From positions 310,001-374,000 of the forward strand of contig MU385733.1 in the NCBI GenBank assembly GCA_022497155.1: DNA of 64,000 bases. Reading direction: 5' to 3'. Of this stretch, positions 1-9,900 are shown piece by piece. This DNA is from Whalleya microplaca (taxonomy: Eukaryota > Ascomycota > Sordariomycetes > Xylariales > Xylariaceae). A program made the position numbers and the translations under genes. How positions within the stretch are numbered: the stretch's first letter is position 1; every line of letters starts with the position of its first letter. The notes beneath the pieces are model-generated. The model saw nothing but the letters and a program-made list of their open reading frames with translations. It ran no database searches and was not told where the DNA came from.

Positions 1-436
1 CGGCGCTGCGGACCCGGGACAGCACCGGGATCCGAACCCGGCAGACGCGGCCGTGAGGTTGGTTCAGCAACGACGTGACGCGAATGCCAACTGGTTGATG
101 AACCAGGTCAGAAGACTGGAACGTGCCGGGATCCTGTTCCTCGCTAGTATCGCCCCAGGAGTCGCCGAGAGGCACATCGCGCAGATGGAGAGAGATCAGA
201 ATGAGCGACGACGGCGCGAAGCAGAGGCCGAGGCCGCTGCTGCCGCCGCCGCCGCCGCCGCTGCTGCTGCTGAGGCTGAGAATCGAGAGGGGTCGGAAGG
301 CGCTGACCACAATGCCGAGAACGGAGGTCCTGCTGGCAACGGAGACTCGGGGAGCCAAGCTCAAACCCCCGCCGGCGATGAGGGGGAGAACGGGAGGAGA
401 CGAGCTGCTGCAGACGAGCCGCTTATTGCTGTGTAG
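1..436 (+). CDS. 3' end of a probable HERP-like ubiquitin-domain ER membrane protein (5' end outside window)
   Basis: The frame is open from base 2 to the stop TAG at 434-436, so this is the C-terminal 144 residues of a larger protein that begins before the window. The visible part has a basic, probably helical stretch (NWLMNQVRRLERAGILF) followed by LASIAPGVAERHI, a charged segment rich in Glu and Arg, a run of about 13 alanines encoded by GCC/GCT repeats, and an acidic low-complexity tail. No membrane segment or ubiquitin fold is visible here; these would lie upstream. The first stretch resembles, from memory, the cytosolic tail of fungal HERPUD-like proteins, which work in ER-associated degradation. 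That assignment is inference from one short motif region. Only the partial nature and the reading frame are certain. Confidence 0.45.
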   Translation, partial: GAADPGQHRDPNPADAAVRLVQQRRDANANWLMNQVRRLERAGILFLASIAPGVAERHIAQMERDQNERRRREAEAEAAAAAAAAAAAAAEAENREGSEGADHNAENGGPAGNGDSGSQAQTPAGDEGENGRRRAAADEPLIAV

Positions 437-1701
437 ATGTAATAGATGGGGAGGGGAAGACAGATAATGATACCAAGTCGCTGGGGTCGATATGGGCAGG
501 GCATGGCATGGCATGGCATGGCATGGCAGACGACGACGGATGATAACGGACCACGACGGGGGGGGCTTGCTTGAGTTCCATCAGGGGGAAACAAAACGAA
601 TCATGCCACCTTCCCCTAGCTCTCTCTCCAAAGAAAAAGAAAATGAAAGAAAGATAAAAATTTACGTAGTTGGGATAAATTGTCGTCGTTCGTCGTCAAC
701 TAAATAGGTAGGGCAGGCAGACAGACATTCATCTACAGATAGCTGGATGGGTGGATGCAAGGATGCATGTAGGAACTCGATCTGTGGTGGCAGGTGGCTG
801 ATTGATTACGGGATACCTTTGTTGTTCAAGTTTTTAAAAAGCGGTTAGGGTGTGTATGTATGAGTATTTGCCTACTTAGATAAAAGTGATCTCAAGATAG
901 GGGTTGTGTATTTGGTGTTTTGGTATCATGCCAATCTATCTTTCCGGTTCAAAGGTGTTTAGATGAGTGATTCGGTTCATGTATACTATGGCTTAGATAC
1001 TCCTTAGTATGCCGCCAGGGAAAGGGGGTTTTCACTGTAGCGTGGAACGGAATGCGGGTGGAAGTTGTAATGATACACGTACACTACCTATATGAACATA
1101 TCCAACGAGATCTAAGATTCGAAGGTTCCGCGCAAAGTGATAAGTGAGATTGGAGCTATCTATATGCCCAGGATAGCAGTGTCTCTTGTGACCTTGCTTC
1201 TAGGGTAAAACTTACATACCTACATAGACATCTACCTACGAAACCCCATGAGCCTTTTTTATCTTCAACCACGGAATATAATCAGATATCTCTACGATAC
1301 TTCAACTCTAGACCACACCTAGACTAAACCCAAGTCAACACCCAAGCGTGCATTGCCCCTTGAATCTCCAAAACGCAGCTTTTACCTGATATATCCACAC
1401 ATAAGTTGATCACATAGCACCAAAATCACAAGTCTTAATGGTTGAACTCTCAATTCGGATACTTCAATACTCATAACACTACTGTAGCCTAATGCTGTCT
1501 GTTTGTTTCGAAAAAAGGAGGCGATTGCTATGCCCATGTTTCTTTCTTTCTTTCTTTTCTCTCTCCCCTCTAGCCCCATTTGGCCCCCTCTGCTGCTTCC
1601 TTCTATGTACATACATACATACACAACCAGCCAAGCCAACCAACCTGGTGACACCCATCAAAATCAAATGATTTTCAGACATTATTTTGCTTTGCCTTGT
1701 C
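437..1701. other. Intergenic, convergent 3' regions
   Basis: This stretch lies between the end of the first gene and the end of V-ATPase A, which converge. It should hold both 3' UTRs. It contains a short GCATG repeat near 501 and a pyrimidine-rich tract near 1540-1570. No gene is visible. Confidence 0.6.
501..525. repeat. (GCATG)5 microsatellite
   Basis: Five direct copies of GCATG lie in tandem about 65 bases after the stop codon of the first gene, probably in its 3' UTR. Confidence 0.9.
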
Positions 1702-3968
1702 TTACTCGTCCATGACCGAGGCGAACTTGTCCAACATGCTCTGCTGGATGTTCTCGTACTGTAGGCAGAAAAGTCAGTAAACATGTTTAACAAGCATACA
1801 AATAATAGTTCTGGTAAACATACCTTCTTGCTAACAGCCTCCTGGCCCTCGCCAGGCAGCTCGAACTTGAGCCCGCGGAGCTGGGCCTGCAGGTCACCCG
1901 TGGCCTCGCGGACCTTGGACCAGCTCTGGCCCTGGGCGATGGCCTTCTGGGCCTCGTCGTGGAAGCCCATCATGAGCTTCATCATCCACTCGGTCTTCCA
2001 GAGGGGGCAGAACTGGTCGTAGTCCGAGTAGCCGTTCTGCTGCAGGAAGTCCTCCTTCAGCAGCGTCGCCAGGTCCAGCGTGATCTTGTCCGGGTCCGAC
2101 AGCGCCGACTTGCCCACCAGCTGCACCACCTGGTCCAGCTCCTCCGAGTCCGACAGCAGCTGCTTGATCCGGTCCCGCAGCCGCGGGAAGTCCGGGTACT
2201 CCTTCTCGTACCACCGGTCCAGGATCGTGCTGTACTTGCTGTACGACGCGCTCGTGTTGATCGACGGGAAGTGCTTCCGCTGCGCCAGCTTCTTGTCCAG
2301 ACCCCAGAACACCTGCACGATGCCTAGCGTGGAGCTCGTCACGGGATCCGAGAAGTCACCGCCGGGGGGGCTGACGGCGCCGACGATGCTGACACTGCCC
2401 TCGCGCTCGGGAGAGCCGAGGCAGCTGGTCTTACCGGCACGCTCGTAGAAACTGGCCAGCTTGGAACTGAGGTACGCGGGGAAACCCTGGTCAGCAGGCA
2501 TTTCACCCAGACGTCCCGAAATCTCACGAAGAGCCTCGGCCCATCGCGATGTAGAGTCAGCCATCATGGCGACGTCCAAGCCTTGGTCACGGAAATACTC
2601 GGCGACGGTGATACCAGTGTAGATGGAAGCTTCTCGGGCGGCGACAGGCATGTTGGAGGTGTTGGCAATCAGCGTCGTCCGCTTCATAATGGGCTCCTTG
2701 CGTCCGTCGACATCGATAGAAAGCTCGGGGAAATCCTTCAAGACTTCAGCCATTTCGTTCCCTCGCTCACCACACCCGACGTATACGATGACATCGCTGT
2801 TGGAGAATTTAGAGACGGATTGCGAAATGACGGTCTTGCCGCATCCGAAAGCACCCGGGATGGCAACGGTACCACCTTGGACACTGGGGAAAAGGGCGTC
2901 GAGAACTCTTTGGCCGACGATGAACGGGCTGTTGGCAGAAAGCTTCTCGGTCGTGGGTCGCGGAACACGGACAGGCCATGCGTGCATCATGCCGTGCTCG
3001 CTCTTCTGGCCGTTGAACTCGATCTCGAGAATCTTCTCGGCGACGGTGTATTCGCCCTTGGGGGCGATTCTGGTGATGGTGCCCCTCGCCCGCGGCGGCA
3101 GCAGGATCTTGTGTGTCTTGATAAAGGAGTTTTCGTAGACCGTCCCCCATACGTCGCCGCCGGATATGTGGTCGCCGACCTTCAGAACAGGCGTAAATTC
3201 CCATTTCTTCGTCCGGTCGAGGGCGGGCGCAGCAACACCACGAGGGATGTAAATGCTCTTGGACTGCTCTGAAATCTTCTCGAGGGGTCGTTGGATACCG
3301 TCGTAGATGTTTTGTAATAGACCGGGGCCGAGCTCGACGGAGAGAGGCTTGCCAGTTCGGTGGACAGGATCGCCGACAGTTACACCAGCTATGCATTTAT
3401 CAGCTTTATTCTCGAGATTGTAGGGTCATATGAACATGATATATATAACACGTACCAGTCTCCTCGTATACCTGAATGGTCGCTTGGTCGCTACTGATTC
3501 GAATGACTTCACCGACTAGGTTATCATGGCCGACTCTTACCTGGACTCCTGGTTAGCAGCAGCTTAGGGAATCGGCCAGCAAGGGTTCATACAAGCTCGT
3601 ACATGGCAACACCGGTCATGTCCTCGGCTATGACGACGGGTCTAGAGTAAGCGATTAGCTTCAGCTTCTGGCACTAAGCAAGAGATGAGGTCGAGCATCG
3701 AGTGTCTTGGGAGCTGTTACGAACCCTGATACGGAGAAAATCTTGCCTATACACATGCACAGTTAGCTCAAGCAGAGGGTAGATAGACTGAAACAGAGCT
3801 CCATACCGCTATCGAGGCCATCATGGTCGCCGTTGGTGGCCTTCGTTGACTGCATTGAGGATGTTATGTTAGACTCAATTCATTCAATACTTGATTCCAA
3901 TCGGCGGGGCTGTTTTGTTATTGGAGTTGGAGTTTCATCGCAGATGCAATGCAGCTTACCGGAGCCAT
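1702..3968 (-). CDS. vma-1: V-type ATPase catalytic subunit A
   Basis: Catalytic A subunit of the vacuolar H+-ATPase V1 sector, which hydrolyses ATP to drive proton pumping into vacuoles. Seven exons give 609 residues, the family's usual size: 3968-3960, 3849-3807, 3746-3725, 3641-3593, 3540-3456, 3388-1824 and 1758-1702 (stop TAA). The N-terminal barrel reads [14 protein letters not shown] and [13 protein letters not shown]. The Walker A motif GAFGCGKT is at about residues 248-255. [15 protein letters not shown] and the SYSKYSTIL region are also present. The cysteine and glycine of VGC-GER are contiguous, so the intein found at this site in budding yeast is absent. The start MAP was chosen by analogy with other filamentous fungi, but the frame stays open upstream to an ATG at 4352 (see findings). 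Introns of 52 to 110 bases cluster in the 5' part. Confidence 0.97.
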
Positions 3969-4931
3969 GGTGGGAGTCTGGGGTGGTGATATAGCCGGCC
4001 CTGCAGCTAAAGTGATAGACAGAGTAGGGAGCGGAAGCTTATTAGGTGAAGCTGGAGGTGATGAGGTTGAAGCTGTAGCGGAGGCGGTGCTGGTAGTGCT
4101 ATTAGTGCTGGTGGTGGTGATTGTCGATAGCACTGGGCTGGCGGGCAGTGGTTGCTCGGAAGCTTCAGCTGCCACTGCTATGGTCACGGCTGTGGCTTTA
4201 GCGCCTGCTGCTGGTGCTGGTGCTGCTGGTGCTGCGCCAGGTGACGCAGGGCCTTCTTTCTCGCTTTGGCTTTGGCCGCTGTTACCCCGTCGGAGCAGAT
4301 CCACCAGCGACGGCCGGGCCCTCAGTGTCGGTCGTGGATGGAGGCCGAGCATGCATGCAAGCAAACAAACAGCTTCGACTAAAAAGAATCGCGACAAGTA
4401 TGTACAACAAACCTAGGTACAAGATGACTCGGGAGAATTCAACCCCTTTTACCGGGAAATGTCTGATTTCTGTAAGTTACGCAGTCGGTTGTCGGCTGAG
4501 TCTAGATTTCTAATAACCCCCATTGAGCCGTTCCGAGTTTCAAATGATATAAGCTGCTGGGCATCCGGGGGATGGTGTTAGTGCCAGATAGGCCAGATAG
4601 ACCAGATAGAGCCTTTCGATGTGCCGCTATTTACCGCTATTTGGATGGTCCCCTGGGCAATATCTCTCGTGTCGACAATGTCAGTTACTTATTAGGTTAG
4701 GTAGTATACATACAGCTCAGTTACTTGCTTATTGTTCAGCCTTAGACGAGTTATATATATCGCCCACTGCTCATTCCACCCTATCCTGCATGAAAGTAAT
4801 CACGGAAGTTATCTAGCATTCCTTGTAATAATACGGCGCATGATGAGTTAAGAAACTCTTTACATGTATATTCAAGATATAACAGGCATGAGATCTTACG
4901 TGCATGATGTAAGACTTCTAAGACACCTGTA
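3969..4931. other. Upstream region of vma-1 and 3' flank of the phosphodiesterase gene
   Basis: The part next to vma-1 (3969-4400) is GC-rich and open on both strands. It would encode Ala/Ser/Thr-rich low-complexity peptide. It is most simply read as promoter and 5' UTR. A short tandem of CCAGATAGA-like units lies near 4583-4610. The rest is AT-rich and holds nothing recognisable. Confidence 0.55.
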
Positions 4932-7317
4932 CTAGCTTACTACTTCATTGCTTTCAACCATCATCTTCTCAAACAGCCTCAACATCCCCTCATCTAGCAC
5001 CAAGCTTCCCAGTGTATCTCTCGTAACCGACCCTCCACACTCATCCCCATGCCCATGCTCATGTCCACCAACACCCCTCATCCTCCTCTTCTCCTCCAAC
5101 AGCCCCAGCCTCAACCCCGGGGCCACACAATTATCCTGCGCCCGCGCAGCCCTCAACCTACACACCTCCGTCCTAACACACTCACCCTCGCACCTGCCCG
5201 CCCCCCACCCCCTGGTCCGCCTAGCCCAGTACTCCGCAAACGCCGTCTCGTTGCGCTCGAGGGCCTCCGTGACCCCGTGCCAGAACGCCGGCGTCAACTC
5301 TTCTACCCCTACCCCCGCACCCGCCAGTGGCCCGTACGCCTCCCGCGCCGAGTAGTACCGGGTCCACGTGGGCCTTGCGCTGCGGAACCCCGGCGCGCTG
5401 ACGTTGGCGATGTAGGTCTCGGCGTCGAGCACGCCGAAGGTGACCGGGTCCACGGTGTAGACGCGGAACGCGGGGTGCCCTGAGGTTGGGGTCAGCGAGG
5501 GCGCGATGTAGGATGTTGCGAGGGCCGTGGCGGCGGTGCGGAAGCCGTAGTCGGAGTAGGAGAGCTGGAATTCGTCGAAGTGGGTGTGTCCTGTTCTCTA
5601 TGAGCATCATACATTGGGTATAGGGGTAAGTATGAGGGTTGTGAGGGGGGTGCTGGTTCACGGTCTAGGGGTGATTGCTCATGAGAGGAAGGTTAATGGC
5701 TTACCGAAGAATAGCGCCGCGATGGTCGAGGAGTAGCGCTTGACGATCTGGTCGAAGTAGTTCGATCCGTCGTGGAAAGCGTCACCAGCACCCATCGGCA
5801 TGTGTCCGATAATGTACACACGCTCGCCCGCCTTCTCAGCGGCGTCGAGTTCGGATACGAGCCAGGCGAGCTGATCGCTGGGGTCCGTCTCCATGGGCTC
5901 TTCATACAGCCAATAATTATGCGTATAGTACATATTGGTGCTGATCGAGATAACCCTCAGATTGCCATCGGGATATTTCACCGAATAGGCACCAAACTCC
6001 TTAGTCGTGTCAGCAGCCCTCGGTCCGATCCACGGAGACCAGGTCGAGGACAGCAGGTTGTACAGCCACTGGCTGCTGTTGTGGACTGCGGCGGGAGGAA
6101 ACGAGTTGGCAGGGGAGGCCTCATGGTTACCCGCGGTGCCGTAGACCAGCATCCCGGCCTGCGACATGCGGCCGTAGCTGTCCGCGAGACTCCGGGTGTT
6201 TTGCTCCTCGGACGTGTTCCAGAGTGCGTGGTCGACGATGTCGCCCGTGAAGATGCTGAAGGCGGCATCGGGCACGATCTCCTTGATTGCGGCGTACATG
6301 CTTTCTTCCAGGCTGATAGGTGAGTCGCATCTATGCTCCCCGTTGTGCCCAGCTGGGAAATCGTTGTTGCCGGGTAAGTCCGCATCGGTGTATCCCCTAT
6401 ACATGCGTCAGTGTTTTTTTTTTTCTTCGGATATATACGATATCTCATCTAAGAGAGACGACAAATCATAGTCGACCAAAGACGTGACAACTAATATTAG
6501 AACTTCCAAGACATAATCAAATTCTAATCAGTAGGAATACCACGCATGCCGTACGAGAGAACTATAACGAGAGTTAAGACAAAGGTCCAAGAGGTTTACC
6601 TTACCTGCAGCAAATAGGCTTCGAACAATTCGTATTCGCTCCCTCGACATATAGAGGATCAACATGGATATCCGAATAATGCACAATATGCAGCGGTTTC
6701 CGTCCACTAGGAGCCGGCCGCGTAGTCGGCGGTCTCGGAGCCGGGAACGAGATATTACGGGCCTCGACCTCGGGATACGAACAGAGGCCCATGAAGGCCA
6801 CGCACGCAAGCCTCGAAGTTCTAGAACCCGGTATTATGCCGCGCAGACTGCGGGCCACGATCGGGCCCTCGAGGGATATAGAGCCTTCGCAGACATCCTC
6901 GTCTTCGATCTGCGGATCAAGGTTAACAGCCAGTCGGGCATAGGGATAGTGGTTGGACACTGTACTCCAGACCGTTTGCAGAGTTCAGTCACGGCACCCA
7001 CGAAGAACTCATCGCCTCTCGATGCGGCGAGTTTGAGCTGTATGAGGATGGCCTATTGCGAAACTGAATTTAGGACATTCGTAGATGCTACAGTAGGTCT
7101 ATAGGTTTCTAACCTCGCAGGCCACGCACGATGCAGGACTCTGTGTATCCTCACGGATCGTAGCAGCTAAAGTGCTGAAATCCAAACCGCTCCGCGATCC
7201 TTCTATTATACTCGGCGTTAACACTTTTTGAGCGTCGATACCGAGGTCGTTTACGTGTACGGCGGCGATGGTTTGTCTAACCGCGAGGGCCGCCACGACG
7301 CATGCGTGTACCCGCAT
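4932..7317 (-). CDS. Secreted acid sphingomyelinase-like phosphodiesterase
   Basis: Predicted to cleave sphingomyelin or a related phosphodiester with two metal ions, in the secretory pathway or outside the cell. Five exons give 648 residues, near the usual 600-650: 7317-7114, 7052-6966, 6909-6605, 6396-5705, 5590-4932 (stop TAG). The order is a signal peptide (MRVHACVVAALAVRQTIAAV), a saposin-B-like cysteine domain split over exons 1-3 (SCVACE, ELCKRSG, DEDVCEG, FMGLC), then the calcineurin-like phosphoesterase core. The core shows metal motifs YSDIHVD (about 177), TGDIVDH (250), AGNHEA (288), IIGHMPMG and GHTHFDEF (430). These fit the acid sphingomyelinase family and leave no key motif missing. 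The C-terminal region has further cysteines and a His/Gly/Glu-rich patch (GGHEHGHGDECGG). The substrate is inferred from family, not seen. Confidence 0.93.
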
Positions 7318-8537
7318 CTTGACGTATGTATACGGGCTTGACGGGACCTCAGCTTATAAGCACTTATCACGTAATCCTAGACTCGGTGTAATTCCGTGCA
7401 GCGAACATCATTCTCACAAGCAGCGTTTGAAATAGATTAGGAGTTTCTATATAGATTGATGCGAGGAAGTTGATTAATTTAGTAATTCTTTAAGAGGTAC
7501 GAGACATGTCATGTAAGTGATGACCGTATACCCATAGGTGTCTGTGTTACGGTCATTCAGTCCCAACAGGTGGATATAGCTGGATGGATGGCTTTAAGTC
7601 GCCGCCTATCCTCTCCCAGTATATCAATTGCGTAACCACAGGCGTGACCCAATCAGAGCAGCACCCACACCTATATTGGAGTATTGGCGGATCTGAAAGA
7701 GGATCCGCTTAGAGGTCATCGGATCTGTCTCAGGTCGTCTACCTAATCGTGGTACACTTAGGTACAGCAGGGAGACATCGGCGCATGCATGTACATATGA
7801 CATATGTATGTAGGTAAATTGTCCCATGCGGAACAAGCGGGGATTGGGGAATTGAGGCTGTAAGTCAGCTTCGAGACCTCCGTGTTCCTGCGTAAAGCTT
7901 GCTCAAGCTCTGTGGACTGTCACTACGTAGCTTCAATATGTATGATGGGTAATTTGAAATGCACGCTCATCTTCCTAATATTCATTTCAATGAGATATCA
8001 CTTCCACGAGTCAGAGCACCACGGTAATGAATCAATCACTTAACGGGGCGGACTATGCCAAGAATGAACTTTTTACATTGGGAGAGATATATGTTAGGTA
8101 CGTACAATGTCCATGATGCAACCGGCTAGCTATGGTGTACCAGCAAAAAGCGTCCCAAAGACACCGAAGGGGGCTGCTAGGATAACTGTTTTGCTCCTTT
8201 CGCAGCCTGTGCACCTCGCTGAACCCAATCTCCTGAAATGCTCATCGTCCGTTCCCCCCCACCCAACGCCAGCAAAAAATGTCGTGAATATGCAAGAAAG
8301 GGGGAATAATTTTCAGAAAAAAGAGGACAACTACCCGCCAACGGACCTCCCAATATGCTGCCAGAATGCCAACCTCTTAGCCTACCAACCCCGCCGTATT
8401 TTGTAGAAGAGGAAGATCATAACGTCCCGTCGTGATTTTGGAATTTTCATACTCGTTGGTCGCAATGCAATTAGTCCTGAATCAATATCCCGCCCCTCCT
8501 AATATCCTACATGTACCCGTATATCCCCATCGCGTGC
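7318..8537. other. Intergenic, no gene seen
   Basis: This holds the promoter of the phosphodiesterase gene and the 3' flank of the CASTOR-like gene. Short open frames near 7624-7836 and 8107-8406 have no recognisable motif or splice partner. Confidence 0.6.
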
Positions 8538-9900
8538 CTACTCCTTTGACAGGAGTGATTTCAACACCTCGAGCGCTTTCAGAGATTGCTCGTTGGATAG
8601 AATGACGGCACCTGCCCGTGCGGTCGAGAGGTACGATAGCTCGCTACTAACGCCTGTCTCTACCATGCGCATCTCCGAAACGAGTCGTCCTGCAACGCCG
8701 GAAACAATGCCGGTAGCCTCTAATGGGAGGTTGACCAGATCAAGAAAGACGGGAACAAGATCGCCCTCCGTATCGCCGACTAGAGAGTCCCCAAAGACAC
8801 CGAGAAGTTCTTTATCCAGTAATAACGAGGGGGCGTCTTCCTGAGCGAGCGTGATAGACAGAAACCTGGGCTGCTGTGCCAGAACCGAAATTAGACTGGT
8901 GTACAATTTCGTATCGACGTTATCGAGCCAACTCCTTCGATGTCCGTTACCGGTTGGCTGCTGCCTGCCCGTGGACGGACGACGGTTGTAATCGACGAGT
9001 CGACGGCCAGAGCACTGCACCAAGCTGAGGTTGGGGCTGATGTAGGGAACGACGTTTCGCTTTTTCAGGAGCTCGAACGTTCGCGTTTGTAGCTCGGCCA
9101 CGTTGGATGGCGGTGGCGTCGAGGGGGGTTCGCTGCCCTGACTCATCCCGCGAACGTGAGACATGGCACCAGGTGACACAAAGGCCGACTCGGCCTCGGA
9201 GAACTCAAAGCTGCGGGCCAAAAGCGCTTGTACCACAGTCTGACGATCTTTGCTGGGAACAAGGATGAAGTCTGAGTAGTAAGTCGTAATGAAAAAGATC
9301 GGGATACCCGCCAAGGCCAGGGGTGAGGTCAATTCTGTCAATTGGCTCCCCGCGTCCATGCCAGCACTTATTACTGCGAGTATCAGATAAGAGTCCTTCG
9401 AGATGGTGACGGTCTTAGCGTCATCTCGAGAAAGACGTTTTATGACTGGCTCGAAGACATTCTTAACCCAGCTCTTATGACACACCACAGAACATTCAAC
9501 GGGCGTTATGCTGATATTGAGGAATCCGTGCTTGTTATCAATGCTCACACCTTCATCCTCATTGGCATCGGGGTCATCTTCGCCATGAGGAAGGAGGACC
9601 TGCAATATAGGCTGAAGGAATGTCGGGTATAGAGACAGTGGAATATGGATCAGACTGAACGTTCCATCCTAGATAAGTCAAACTGGTAAGTAGTTGAACT
9701 GTCCAGACTTTTCTTGAGCGCACATCGCAACGTATGTAGAGTTGTGTGTATTGCCGGTCACACATAAAGTTGCCCCGCAGTATAGAGAGTTGGGTTGCAT
9801 TACAAACGGCTCAGTGCGACAAAATGCGAAACTGGACCACGAGTATTGCAAGAAGCATGTATGACAAAAGACTCACAAGAAAAGATATCTGAGCGTTCAT
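8538..9900 (-). CDS. ACT-domain protein of the CASTOR (arginine sensor) family
   Basis: Two exons (9900-9877 and 9668-8538) encode 384 residues. Exon 1 is only 24 bases (MNAQISFL) and was found by looking for a start that joins the conserved strand FSLIHIPLSLYP. The donor is GTGAGT at 9876 and the intron is 208 bases, long for this window. The protein has paired ACT-like halves. The first has YLILAVISAG and ITTYYSDFILVP; the last has ATGIVSGVAGRLV followed by ELSYLSTARAGAVIL. These match the corresponding blocks of animal CASTOR1/2, where arginine binds between ACT domains and the protein regulates GATOR2-TORC1. Whether this fungal protein binds arginine or acts on TORC1 is unknown. A Ser/Pro-rich linker lies in the middle (about residues 170-185). 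Confidence 0.85.

Noticed and set aside
2400..2900. Possible intein in V-ATPase A
   Set aside because: The insertion site reads VGCGERGNE without interruption, so no intein is present.
2583..3272. 229-codon plus-strand open frame
   Set aside because: It lies antisense to the main vma-1 exon, has no motif and follows from codon bias of the real gene.
3949..4416. 155-codon plus-strand open frame upstream of vma-1
   Set aside because: Low-complexity Ala/Val/Gly sequence, open on both strands because of base composition.
5772..6323. 183-codon plus-strand open frame
   Set aside because: Antisense shadow of the phosphodiesterase exon.
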